Source: Bacteroidaceae bacterium (lineage in GTDB: Bacteria > Bacteroidota > Bacteroidia > Bacteroidales > Bacteroidaceae). Taken from it: a stretch of 37,560 nucleotides of DNA. The stretch lies in the NCBI GenBank assembly GCA_017381015.1, contig JAFOCV010000108.1:1-37560 (forward strand), in the 5' to 3' direction. The notes under the pieces were generated by a model, which saw only the letters and a list, made by a program, of their open reading frames with translations, had not been told where the DNA came from and did no database searches. The position numbers were made by a program, and so were the translations under genes. Below are positions 9,000-17,314 of this stretch, piece after piece; position 1 is the first letter of the stretch; each line of letters opens with the position of its first letter.

Positions 9000-9030
9000 C
9001 AAAGATACAATTTCGTCATCAATTTTGCAA
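9000..9030 (-). promoter_or_regulatory. Promoter of the oadGAB operon
   Basis: On the minus strand TATCTTFG-type -7 box reads TATCTTTG (9007-9000), matching TAnnTTTG exactly, with TTG (9030-9028) 20 bases upstream as the -33 element. It leaves a leader of roughly 95 bases before oadG. Confidence 0.7.
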
Positions 9031-9190
9031 GTAGTTGACCAATCGAGAGGGTAATTTTTTTTCAGAAAATTGCAATTTAATCCACTCATTGCCTTTCTGC
9101 ATTAGAATAACAGGGTAGAAAGGTCACACTCTGGAGGAAAGTTTTCCGTAGATTCGCTCCAACTTTTCTGCAAGACAAATGAAAGCAAAA

Positions 9191-9396
9191 TTTATAGAAT
9201 TGACAACGTGCCTATAAAAAACAATGCCATTTTTTATAGGATTAACGACAGTTCTATAAAAACCAAAACTATTTTTTATAGAATCAACAACGTCTCTATA
9301 AAAATCGATGTTATTTTTTATAGAATCAATGACGTACCTTTAAAAACTAAAGCCATTTTTTATAGAATCAATGACGTCTCTATAAAAAATGGCTAT
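9191..9396. repeat. 42-bp tandem repeat array A, five palindromic units
   Basis: Units begin at 9191, 9233, 9275, 9317 and 9359, exactly 42 bases apart. Each has a constant core of about 32 bases made of inverted arms, TTTTTATAGA and TCTATAAAAA (perfect in units 3 and 5), around a 12-base centre such as ATCAATGACGTC, then a variable stretch of about 9-10 bases that differs in every unit. A 76-codon frame (9208-9438, plus) runs through only because 42 is a multiple of three; I regard it as non-coding. The array lies between the oadG promoter and the end of folB. Confidence 0.9.
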
Positions 9397-9434
9397 AATT
9401 ATCTAAAAACAACACTGGAACATAGGAATACGTA

Positions 9435-9797
9435 TTAGCGCGCCAACTTGACTGACACGCCAATAGCATCTACAGGCACACCACAGGGAGGATTCTCCTT
9501 GTCAATCCTCAAAACCAGCGATTGAATGAGAGGAAATTCGTTGAGCAACCTCTGCCCCACTCTATATGCCAAATGCTCGAGCAAGGCGGCAGGGATAGCC
9601 ATCTCCTTACGAATGCAATCAATAATATCGGCATAGGAAACGGTGCCTTCAAGGCAATCGCGAAGAAGAGCATCATCCGACACTTCCACGTCGGCCTCCA
9701 GGGATACGAAAAAACGAGCTCCCACCACCCTCTCCTGTGGAATCACACCATGATGAGAGTAGGTGGACAATCGTTCAATATGTATGGTATTAATCAT
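9435..9797 (-). CDS. folB: Dihydroneopterin aldolase
   Basis: 120 residues, the usual length. FolB cleaves 7,8-dihydroneopterin to 6-hydroxymethyl-dihydropterin and glycolaldehyde in folate synthesis, as a cytoplasmic octamer. Landmarks are STYSHHGVIPQERVVGARF near the N-terminus, SYADIIDCI with the substrate-contacting Tyr, LLEHLAYRV with the conserved Glu, and a C-terminal IDKENPP (KxxP type). I chose ATG at 9797 over TTG at 9800: AGGAGG lies six bases upstream of the ATG. The start overlaps the stop of the preceding gene as ATGATTAA, so translation is coupled to the nitroreductase fusion protein. No other folate gene is in the window. Confidence 0.92.
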   Translation of the reverse strand: MINTIHIERLSTYSHHGVIPQERVVGARFFVSLEADVEVSDDALLRDCLEGTVSYADIIDCIRKEMAIPAALLEHLAYRVGQRLLNEFPLIQSLVLRIDKENPPCGVPVDAIGVSVKLAR

Positions 9798-11013
9798 CAA
9801 TTTCCTCCTGACCCTGTATTAGCTCGGTATCACCACCACTGGCGTATCTCTTCAGTGCCTTGGCCACACCAGACACCCAGGTATTCATATTATCCGAATC
9901 CAATTGCAAGGAAGACACAAGGGCAATAACATTGTCCATAGGCATACCATAGCGCAAGACACCAGAAAGGAGTTTGGCATAATTCCAATACTCAGGATTG
10001 AAGCGCTCGGAAAGTCCCTCGATGGTAATCTTATAACCTCGTTTGTTGGTAAACTGGAAATCATAGCGACGAGAACCATCCTTGAGCACACGTCGAAGGA
10101 TATTACCCTTGCACACACTCTTGGGAATCATGATACCCTCATCATCGTCAAGGATACCGGTGAAAATCTCATACGGATGTCCATCCAGCAAACCCACGAA
10201 GGCCACCCATCTGTCTTTCTTATTCTGAAAACGCACTACGTCACACTCCAAAGATTCGGGGCGTGTTCCTTTGTAACCATTAGTAATATCGCCTAAGAAA
10301 TTTTGCTTGCGCAAGGCTGCTGCCAAGGTTAAGGACATAGCTTCATTGGCCTCTGCAGTATAACGAATATCAGTAAACACCTGAGCCAGGGTTTCCTTCT
10401 GATTAATCTCCACGAAATGCTTATTCTCTTCCAACGACTCCTTATAGGCATAGTGCTTGTCTATGTCCTCTGGGGTGTAAAGAGAATATGTTTCATTATG
10501 TATGATAGCCTCAATGGGAAGTCTGTCAGAGGGCTTTGGTGTCTCAGCTGGCCATCCAAGAGTAATCGTTGCTACAGGGAACACCAATTGGGGCAAGCGA
10601 AGCACATCGATGATTAATTGAGGATTGTAGACAGTAGTTCCCAGAAAACAAAGGCCCAAACCTTCCTCCTCTGCCAGGTCGCAAAATCTCTGACAGAAGA
10701 GCATGGCATCGGTAGTTGCATTCTGATAAGACAGGAAATTGTCATAACCAGGATGTCCCTGTCTGTTCAATGCCCAATCCGTGGTGCGGCGAAAATCTGC
10801 ACAGAACGTGAGCACCACGGGAGCTTGCATAAGCATAGGTTGAGAGAAATGAGCTGGAGCCAAGCGCTCCTTCATCTCCTGCTCGCGAGTAACCACCACG
10901 CTATACAATTGCAGGTTACCCATCGTCTGGGTATGCGATGCCTTCTCCAGAAGGGTATTCAATAGTTCCTCACTAATGGGTTGGGATGTATATTTTCTAA
11001 CTGTTGCTCTCAT
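9790..11013 (-). CDS. Nitroreductase fused to the C-terminal domain of class II ribonucleotide reductase
   Basis: 407 residues in one uninterrupted frame. Residues 1 to about 225 are a full-length FMN nitroreductase of the Bacteroidetes type (RATVRKYTSQPIS at the FMN-binding N-terminus, VVLTFCADF, GLGLCFLGTTVYNP, LPIEAIIHNETY, KETLAQVFTDIRYT near its normal end). Residues about 226-395 read like the C-terminal TSCPD-type region of the adenosylcobalamin-dependent reductase NrdJ from Bacteroidetes: DVVRF, WVAFVGLLDGHPYEIFTG, IPKSVCKGNI, YDFQFTNKRGYK, GLSERFNPEYWNYAKL, SGVLRYGMP, SLQLDSDNMNTW, ALKRY. The Cys-rich CxxC tail that ends NrdJ is absent; only two lone Cys remain in this half. It overlaps folB and follows dnaA by about 120 bases. 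The nitroreductase half should reduce a quinone or nitro compound with NAD(P)H; the role of the other half is unknown. Confidence 0.85.
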   Translation of the reverse strand: MRATVRKYTSQPISEELLNTLLEKASHTQTMGNLQLYSVVVTREQEMKERLAPAHFSQPMLMQAPVVLTFCADFRRTTDWALNRQGHPGYDNFLSYQNATTDAMLFCQRFCDLAEEEGLGLCFLGTTVYNPQLIIDVLRLPQLVFPVATITLGWPAETPKPSDRLPIEAIIHNETYSLYTPEDIDKHYAYKESLEENKHFVEINQKETLAQVFTDIRYTAEANEAMSLTLAAALRKQNFLGDITNGYKGTRPESLECDVVRFQNKKDRWVAFVGLLDGHPYEIFTGILDDDEGIMIPKSVCKGNILRRVLKDGSRRYDFQFTNKRGYKITIEGLSERFNPEYWNYAKLLSGVLRYGMPMDNVIALVSSLQLDSDNMNTWVSGVAKALKRYASGGDTELIQGQEEIDD

Positions 11014-11134
11014 TGTTGTTTGTAAATAAAAAATGCAAAAAATCTCATTGCTCCTGGCTGTATACTAGTGGCATATTGATTCTCTGCATTTAGTTGTTTT
11101 AGGTTGAACGTTATAGAGGGGATAAGGATGTGAG

Positions 11135-12529
11135 CTAGAGTTTCTTTTCCAATTCCTTGATTTCTTTTTTAAACTCTGCACTCTCCTTCATCTTTTTATC
11201 AATGCACTGAATACCATGTATCACGGTGGCATGCGAACGACGACCGATGATATGACCGATGTGCTTCACGGTGTCGCCCGTGTGCTTTTGGGTGAGATAC
11301 ATTGCCACCTGTCTGGCCAGTACAAACTCTGCCTTGCGGCTCTGACCACAAAGTTCTTCATTGGTAACCTTGTATTTGCGGCATACTACCTCGATGATTT
11401 CGTCTGCATTTAGCACACGACGGCGGTATCTGGTATTGGCTTTTAATATCTTCTTGGCAAATTCCAGGTCTATCACATCACCATTCACCACACTATAGGC
11501 AAGCATCGAATTGACAAAGCCTTCCAATTCACGCACATTGTCTTGCAAATGCTCTGCAACGTATTCTATTACGTCGTCGGATATCTCAAGACCATCCTTG
11601 CTTACCAACTGACGGAGAATATCTCGACGCAATTGAATATCGGGTGATTCCAATTCGGCTAGCATACCCCACTTGAATCGGGTGAGCATGCGCTCCTCCA
11701 CGTCCCTCAACTCCACTGGTGGGCGGTCGCTGGTCATTATTATCTGACGTCCGTTCAGATGGAGATGATTGAAGATATGGAAGAAAGCCTCCATGGTCTT
11801 CTCCTTACCAGAGAATTCCTGTACGTCATCCACTATCAAGCAATCAATACTCTGATAGAAGTGAATGAAATCGTTGGTCTTATTGTTCAAACGAGCATCT
11901 ACGTATTGCACCTGAAACACGTTGGCAGACACATAGAGCACTCTCTTCTCGGGGTGCATCTGACGAAGGCGAACACCAATAGCATTAACCAGGTGAGTCT
12001 TACCACATCCACTGGGGCCATAGATGAAGAGAGGATTGAAGGTCTTGCGAGCTGGTTGGTCAGCAACACTCTGACCCACACTTCTTGGCAATCTATTTGA
12101 AGAACCCTCGATAAAATTATCAAAGTTCTGCGACAGATTCAAATAAGACTGAAAATCCGACACGGGAGCAGCCGTATGTATTGCACCAGGCGCACGATTT
12201 AATGGACGACTGGAGGATGGCTCGCGCAAGAGAGTGGCTTGATTTCCTTCCTCTCGAACTTCCTCATCCTGAATCAGTGCAACCTTATATACCAACTTAG
12301 AATCGGGCCCGAAAACATGAAAGATGGCCAGATATATCAGCTGGCGATAATGCTCCTCCAGGTATTCGTAGAAGAAATGACTGGGTACGTATATGGTAAC
12401 CTCCTTGGTGGCGATATCATAAGACTTAAATCCTATGGGTTCGAACCAAGTGGTATATTGCTGAGGGTTTAGTCTGGAGCGTATTAATTCCAGACATTTT
12501 TTCCACTGAGTTTGCTCAGTTGTAATCAT
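11135..12529 (-). CDS. dnaA: Chromosomal replication initiator protein DnaA
   Basis: 464 residues, normal length. Domain I (about 1-85) recruits partners, a short linker (about 86-125) follows, then the AAA+ domain: Walker A GPSGCGKT (171-178), Walker B LIVDDVQ (231-237), sensor 1 TSDRPP (266-271), Arg-finger region around RFKWG (284-288), and sensor 2 NVRELEG (331-337). The C-terminal DNA-binding domain has GRRSHATVIHG (429-439), which replaces the textbook GGRDHSTVIHA but keeps the HATV/HSTV contact residues. DnaA binds 9-base boxes, opens the origin and loads helicase. It lies downstream of the MlaD-like gene by about 70 bases. I saw no cluster of TTATCCACA boxes near it, so the origin is not placed here. 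Confidence 0.97.
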   Translation of the reverse strand: MITTEQTQWKKCLELIRSRLNPQQYTTWFEPIGFKSYDIATKEVTIYVPSHFFYEYLEEHYRQLIYLAIFHVFGPDSKLVYKVALIQDEEVREEGNQATLLREPSSSRPLNRAPGAIHTAAPVSDFQSYLNLSQNFDNFIEGSSNRLPRSVGQSVADQPARKTFNPLFIYGPSGCGKTHLVNAIGVRLRQMHPEKRVLYVSANVFQVQYVDARLNNKTNDFIHFYQSIDCLIVDDVQEFSGKEKTMEAFFHIFNHLHLNGRQIIMTSDRPPVELRDVEERMLTRFKWGMLAELESPDIQLRRDILRQLVSKDGLEISDDVIEYVAEHLQDNVRELEGFVNSMLAYSVVNGDVIDLEFAKKILKANTRYRRRVLNADEIIEVVCRKYKVTNEELCGQSRKAEFVLARQVAMYLTQKHTGDTVKHIGHIIGRRSHATVIHGIQCIDKKMKESAEFKKEIKELEKKL

Positions 12530-12600
12530 CTATATTCTGGGTATGATGGGATTCGTATTAGATTTTCTTTTATTCCTAGAAGACGCAAGTGTAATGAGAA

Positions 12601-13485
12601 TTACTTTGTCTTGCTTCCAAACAGAGAGAAGTGCACATAGCGCTTTGGGCGAGCCTTAATGTCTGTCATCAACGAATCTACGGTGCTCACCGTCCTGTTC
12701 AAACTATTATACAAACTTCTATCATACATCAATGCGCCTAGAGTACCATTTGGATTGGATACCTGTTGCATAATGGCATTGACATTGCTTATTGTCATAT
12801 TCACGCTATCCAATGTATTCTGGATATCAACTGACTTGAGATTTTCAGTAATCACACGCACGTTTTCTCCCACCTTATTATATGTGCTTGCCAAAACTGG
12901 CAGGTCACGACCCATAAAGGTATTGATGTGCTCTGTGGTAGTGGTGAGATTAGCGCTCATCTGCTCTACGTTACTAAGGATAGAAGCAAGGTTGGGATTT
13001 GACACCAATGTGTTCAGTGCTCCAATGAGAGTATCTAATTTGCAAGTAATGGCATTGATTCTGGGCATCATTTCCTCCACTTGGTTCATCAGAGGAGCCT
13101 CTTCATAACCTTGGATAGTATCGCCTGGCAGATATCTCTTGTCAGAAAGAGGAGTGGGAACAATGTTCATCGTGCAACCACCCATCAAGTCAGACTCTAC
13201 CATGATTTGGGTTCCTTCACACAGGACTATATTGGGGTCAATGCTGATTTCAACCAAAACATTGCCTCGGTTTGAATAACTGTATACAACATCAGTCACA
13301 ATACCGGCATCGTATCCATCCACGTAAACAACGGTACTTTTTGTCAAGCCCTTTGCATTGGTGTATCGAACATAATACTCATTATAGGTATTGAAGAGCG
13401 ATTTACCCTTCAAAAAATTTATTCCCATGAACAAGGCTACCAAGGCAATTATGCCCACCAAACCTATTTTGAATTCTTTCTTCAT
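12601..13485 (-). CDS. MCE/MlaD-family lipid transport protein
   Basis: 294 residues. One N-terminal membrane anchor (about 6-26, IGLVGIIALVALFMGINFL) is followed by one MCE domain (about 36-115, starting YYVRYTNAKGLTKSTVVYVDG) and a long helical, coiled-coil-like region (about 125-290) with repeated Asn/Thr/Leu pattern. This matches MlaD-like substrate-binding subunits that carry phospholipids across the periplasm with an MlaE/MlaF transporter. Those partners are not in this window, so it may work with proteins encoded elsewhere. It sits 41 bases after the amidase gene in the same direction, an arrangement I recall from other Bacteroidales, so both are probably co-transcribed. Confidence 0.88.
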   Translation of the reverse strand: MKKEFKIGLVGIIALVALFMGINFLKGKSLFNTYNEYYVRYTNAKGLTKSTVVYVDGYDAGIVTDVVYSYSNRGNVLVEISIDPNIVLCEGTQIMVESDLMGGCTMNIVPTPLSDKRYLPGDTIQGYEEAPLMNQVEEMMPRINAITCKLDTLIGALNTLVSNPNLASILSNVEQMSANLTTTTEHINTFMGRDLPVLASTYNKVGENVRVITENLKSVDIQNTLDSVNMTISNVNAIMQQVSNPNGTLGALMYDRSLYNSLNRTVSTVDSLMTDIKARPKRYVHFSLFGSKTK

Positions 13486-13526
13486 ATCATTTGTCCCCCT
13501 CTTGGTTTATGTCCGTTACTATTGTT

Positions 13527-14282
13527 TTATCTGCTCTTGTAGTATTTGACAAAGGCATTATAGATACTCTTTGCCAATTGTTTTTGTCCCCAATCGCTAG
13601 CCAAGTACTTTTCTTCCTCTCGGTTGTTGATAAACCCTAGCTCTATCAACACACTTGGCATACTCACTTCACGCAGCACCAGGAATCCAGCTTGATGCAC
13701 TCCCTTGTTGTAGCGCTTGGCCGTGGAAACAAATTGTTTCTGTATCAAGTCTGCAAACTTTACGCTTGATGCCATATACTGGTCTTGCATAAACTCGAAG
13801 ATGATGTACGATTCGCTACTATTGGGGTCAAAGCCTTCATACTTCTCTTCAAAATTTGATTCCAGTGCAATTACCGAGTTCTCTCTCTTAGCCACCGCTA
13901 GATTGTCTGCTGCTCGATGCATACCCAGTGTATATGTCTCTGTACCTTGTGCTTTGGTACCCTTTGTGCCAGATGCCGTGCTATTTGTATGAATCGAGAT
14001 AAACAAATCGGCTTTCACCTTGTTGGCTATCTGTGCTCGACGTCCCAATTCCACAAAGGTATCATTATTCCTGGTGTAAACCACTTTGATACCAGGATAG
14101 TTGGCCTTTATCAAATTTCCCAAAGCCAGAGCAACCTTCAGATTGATATCTTTTTCTTTTGCTCTTAAACCTAGTGCTCCTACGTCTCTGCCTCCATGTC
14201 CAGGGTCAATCACCACTGTGTATGCCAAAGACTGAAAGCAACAAAAGAATATAGAAATAACAATCGCTAAAAATCTGCTCAT
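13527..14282 (-). CDS. N-acetylmuramoyl-L-alanine amidase (Amidase_3, AmiC-like)
   Basis: 251 residues with a signal peptide (about 1-20, cleavage near SLAYT). The zinc-amidase motifs are all present: VIDPGHGGRDVGA with the first His, the Glu in KEKDINLKVAL, SIHTNS with the second His, and the catalytic Glu in VLIELGFINN. It cleaves the bond between N-acetylmuramic acid and the stem peptide in the periplasm and acts in daughter-cell separation. It has no LysM, AMIN or SPOR domain, so it is a single-domain enzyme. The promoter box TAACTTTG lies 28 bases before the start; the intergenic region also carries the divergent promoter of the CotH-family gene. Confidence 0.93.
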   Translation of the reverse strand: MSRFLAIVISIFFCCFQSLAYTVVIDPGHGGRDVGALGLRAKEKDINLKVALALGNLIKANYPGIKVVYTRNNDTFVELGRRAQIANKVKADLFISIHTNSTASGTKGTKAQGTETYTLGMHRAADNLAVAKRENSVIALESNFEEKYEGFDPNSSESYIIFEFMQDQYMASSVKFADLIQKQFVSTAKRYNKGVHQAGFLVLREVSMPSVLIELGFINNREEEKYLASDWGQKQLAKSIYNAFVKYYKSR

Positions 14283-14309
14283 TTACCCAAGTTCACATTA
14301 TTACGGGTG

Positions 14310-14317
14310 CAAAGTTA
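14310..14317 (-). promoter_or_regulatory. Promoter -7 box of the amidase gene
   Basis: TAACTTTG on the minus strand, an exact TAnnTTTG match, ends 28 bases before the amidase start. No clear -33 element was found. Confidence 0.6.
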
Positions 14318-14412
14318 TATAAAAAATGTGCGAGAAGCATACTTGACGAGAAGGATTTTACTTTTTTTTTGCAAAATAATTGCCTACTTCTCATCGCATG
14401 GACATTTTTTTA

Positions 14413-14420
14413 TATATTTG
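14413..14420 (+). promoter_or_regulatory. Promoter -7 box of the CotH-family gene
   Basis: TATATTTG, an exact TAnnTTTG match, 48 bases before the chosen ATG at 14469. This supports the shorter start, because the frame's earlier GTG at 14307 lies upstream of the promoter. Confidence 0.6.
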
Positions 14421-14468
14421 CGTGCGAAATCTAAACAATTAAGTATAAACCAAAACCTAATTCAGCAC

Positions 14469-17048
14469 ATGAAACGATTTTTTACGTTAGTTTTTATGGC
14501 TTTAGTGTCTTGTTGCGCAATCTCTGCTCAACCAAGCCGTGGTGTCAAGAACACAACCCGCTACATCACAATGAAAGACGGGCAGCTAATTGCTATTCCC
14601 GAGAAATACATCCTTGAAGAACAGGAAGTTAACGGAATATGCACCCTTACTCTCGAGGGCGACACTACCTTCACCTATTCCGTTGATAATGTTGCCAACA
14701 TCAGCAACACCTACACCGGAAATTCTGCCAAAATCCTCTCTATGGGCTTCACTCACGAGGATAATGACCAAGTATATGCCGACGTGGCAGCTACCATTAC
14801 CGAAAAGGGTGATAGCATCTTGGTACATGCTGACGTTCCCGTTATTGGTAAGCGTCTACGTCCCAGCTTCACCCTGTCAGAAGGTGCCAGCCTTTGGGTA
14901 GATGGCATTCAGCAGGTAAGCGGTCAAAGCAGTCAACGCTATGAAAAGCCTGTAGACTATACCCTGGCTATGCCTCAGCAATGGATTTATGAGGTAAAGG
15001 AAGTAGTTACTCCTCCCAGCGATGCGGCTTGGAACCTTACAAAGATTGACATTTCCGAATCTATCAGCACAAATGCTCCCAGCAACTATGCAAATCAGGC
15101 TTTGAGCAACATCTGTGATGGTAACCCCGCAACTCACTTCCACTCTACATGGGGTGACGGAAGCTACGAACCCCTATATTGGCCTGGCTATGGTTTTTGG
15201 GGCGACGGTGTTTCTGAATGGCCATACCTGGACATCGAACTGGCTGATGCTCCTGAGCATTTCTGTTTCAAATACACTACTGCCGACCAAAACAACCGTT
15301 TCCCTCTAGGTTGGTGCATCTATGCACGCAATAAGAGCAATGGCAAATGGGAAGAGTTGGATATGCTCAATTATGAAGAGGACAATCTGCCCTTTTACAC
15401 CCTGGCAGAGTACACATCTCCCGTATATGCTTTGGGCAACAACTATGATGCAGTACGTATCGAATTGACAGAGGCATGGCACAAGAACTACCTTGTTCTA
15501 GCAGAACTCTCTCTATACAGTTGCACCATGCAGGAAGCTAAGCCTGAAGACATCACTTACGAAAGCAGATTCATTCCCTTGGGTCGTCCCTGCTCTGTAA
15601 GTGTAAAATATCTTACCGACTATGCTACTGGCACATATAAGATTCCTACTGTATACGTAACCATCGGAAAGGACACCACCAGATGGGACAATAGCAACTG
15701 GATTGGTATGACTTTGCCTGATGGCACTAACACCAAGGAAGAGTGGATTGAAGACTGTACATTCCAGTTGGATGGTGCTGGCGTATGGCCAGACATCGCA
15801 AAAGTAGAAGGTTGCGAGGTACGCGGCCGTGGTAACAGCAGTTGGACATGGAGCTACATGAGCAAAAACCCCTTCCGCATCAAATTCCCAAAGAAAAAGA
15901 AGCAATCTCCTTTCAATTTGACAGAAGACCGTCAGTGGGTATTCATTGCAAACAAGCAGAGCGGTTCTATGACAAGTAACTCTATCGGTCAGAAGATAGC
16001 TGCTATGGTAGACGCAGAAGCTCTTTGCCACATGATTCCTGTTGACGTATATATCAACGGACATTATCGCGGTTCATACTGCTTCACCGAAAAAATTGGT
16101 ATTGCAGACAACAGCGTTGCTATTGACGAGACAACTGGTTGCTTGTTGGAGCTAGACGACTACTACGACGAGCTATTCAAATTCAAGGACAATTCCTTCA
16201 ACCTACCAGTTATGGTTAAGGACCCCGACTTCTCTGAAGACGACGACGAAAGAATTATCACATTCGGTGACATCCAAAATTCTTTCAACACCATGACAGC
16301 TACCCTCAATGCTGGTGGTGACATCACTAAGCATATTGACATGGACACTTGGGCCAAGTTCTGGTTGGTAAACGATTTGATTCGCAACGTAGAAACTCAT
16401 CACCCCAAGAGCTGCTATATCTTCAATGAGAATCCTGCAGGTGGAGAGAAATGGCAGTTTGGTCCTGTTTGGGACTTCGACTGGGCATTCGGTTACGAAG
16501 AAACAAAGGACTACTTCATCTATGGTGCTGATACCGATTTGTTCAGTGCTGTTGCTCATAACGGCAAGGCTGGTTATCGTTTCTATGATGCTATTCGTAC
16601 CAGCCCACAGGGTAAGAAGGCATATTACAAGGAATGGATTAATTTCATGGCTGAAGGCAGACTCCAGGAGCTACTTGAATACATTGATGATTACACCGAA
16701 TTTGCAATGCCCAGCATCCAGCATAACAACGATGCTAACATCAGTGAGAAGAACTATCACGACTACAACACCGTAGCAACCAGAAGTAAGGAGTGGCTCA
16801 CCAAGCGTGCCAACTTTATCTTCAACAATCTGGAGACATTCGACATCTCTCCTGACATCATCGAACCAGAAGATTTCGGTCAGCCCACAGATATCGAATC
16901 AACCGTTTCTGATGCCATCAACCGTCCTGTAGATGTTTACACTATCAATGGTGTATTGGTTCGCCGCCAAGTTTCCTACATGCAAAGTACTCTAGGTCTC
17001 GAACCTGGTCTTTACATCATCGATGGCAAGGCTACCGTGGTCAAGTAA
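14469..17048 (+). CDS. Secreted CotH-family protein with discoidin-like and T9SS-type C-terminal domains
   Basis: 859 residues. I start at the ATG at 14469: it begins a clear signal peptide (MKRFFTLVFMALVSC, cleavage near ISAQ) and lies after a promoter box; the open frame reaches back to 14307 but that part is not signal-like. Order: an N-terminal beta-rich region (about 25-180), an F5/8 type C (discoidin-like) carbohydrate-binding domain (about 195-355, ICDGNPATHFHSTWGD is its typical start), and a CotH domain (about 385-690) with RGRGNSSW near 451 and GPVWDFDWAFG near 664. The last 45 residues (VDVYTINGVLV, LEPGLYIIDGK) are a Por/T9SS-like sorting domain. CotH proteins are kinase-like and, in spore formers, phosphorylate coat proteins; in Bacteroidetes the secreted versions have unknown targets. 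A strong terminator follows. Confidence 0.9.
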   Translation: MKRFFTLVFMALVSCCAISAQPSRGVKNTTRYITMKDGQLIAIPEKYILEEQEVNGICTLTLEGDTTFTYSVDNVANISNTYTGNSAKILSMGFTHEDNDQVYADVAATITEKGDSILVHADVPVIGKRLRPSFTLSEGASLWVDGIQQVSGQSSQRYEKPVDYTLAMPQQWIYEVKEVVTPPSDAAWNLTKIDISESISTNAPSNYANQALSNICDGNPATHFHSTWGDGSYEPLYWPGYGFWGDGVSEWPYLDIELADAPEHFCFKYTTADQNNRFPLGWCIYARNKSNGKWEELDMLNYEEDNLPFYTLAEYTSPVYALGNNYDAVRIELTEAWHKNYLVLAELSLYSCTMQEAKPEDITYESRFIPLGRPCSVSVKYLTDYATGTYKIPTVYVTIGKDTTRWDNSNWIGMTLPDGTNTKEEWIEDCTFQLDGAGVWPDIAKVEGCEVRGRGNSSWTWSYMSKNPFRIKFPKKKKQSPFNLTEDRQWVFIANKQSGSMTSNSIGQKIAAMVDAEALCHMIPVDVYINGHYRGSYCFTEKIGIADNSVAIDETTGCLLELDDYYDELFKFKDNSFNLPVMVKDPDFSEDDDERIITFGDIQNSFNTMTATLNAGGDITKHIDMDTWAKFWLVNDLIRNVETHHPKSCYIFNENPAGGEKWQFGPVWDFDWAFGYEETKDYFIYGADTDLFSAVAHNGKAGYRFYDAIRTSPQGKKAYYKEWINFMAEGRLQELLEYIDDYTEFAMPSIQHNNDANISEKNYHDYNTVATRSKEWLTKRANFIFNNLETFDISPDIIEPEDFGQPTDIESTVSDAINRPVDVYTINGVLVRRQVSYMQSTLGLEPGLYIIDGKATVVK

Positions 17049-17070
17049 ACAAACACAATCGTACATAATG

Positions 17071-17105
17071 AAGGCTGAATCTCTCCATGGGATTCAGCCT
17101 TTATT
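17071..17105 (+). terminator. Rho-independent terminator of the CotH-family gene
   Basis: A perfect stem of AAGGCTGAATC with GATTCAGCCTT around a nine-base loop is followed by TATTTTAT. It starts 23 bases after the stop codon. Confidence 0.85.
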
Positions 17106-17255
17106 TTATCAACACCAAAGGAATGCACTTTCACTACGTATTTCATTTACCGAGAGTTGTCTAATACTTTTTCAGAAACATATCGCTCAAGGCAACGATG
17201 GAAATACCAATTCTGACATCATGTTGTTAGAAGCCAAACTATGAGCAGAATAAAA

Positions 17256-17286
17256 AGAACCCGCAAAGATTCATTGACTTTGCGGG
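17256..17286 (-). terminator. Rho-independent terminator of asnA
   Basis: The stem CCCGCAAAG/CTTTGCGGG (17260-17268 and 17278-17286) has a nine-base loop. Read on the minus strand it is followed by TTCTTTTTATT, 28 bases after the asnA stop. Confidence 0.85.
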
Positions 17287-17314
17287 ACTATATATTATAT
17301 ATATTATTGTATTA

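Larger units (their letters stand above)
8901..9434. other. Intergenic region between oadG and folB
   Basis: 534 bases with no credible gene. It holds the oadG promoter (9000-9030), an unassigned AT-rich stretch at 9031-9190, and the 42-bp array at 9191-9396. Confidence 0.7.

Noticed and set aside
9208-9438. 76-codon repetitive ORF through array A
   Set aside because: It arises from the 42-base period. Conservation follows the DNA palindrome, not the codons, and the frame runs into the end of folB on the other strand.
11014-14468. Replication origin next to dnaA
   Set aside because: I looked for TTATCCACA-like boxes in the gaps around dnaA and its neighbours and saw no cluster or A/T-rich unwinding element. 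A GC-skew plot of the whole chromosome would decide.
14307-14468. Upstream extension of the CotH-family frame (GTG at 14307)
   Set aside because: The extension lies over the divergent promoters, and a clear signal peptide begins at the ATG at 14469.
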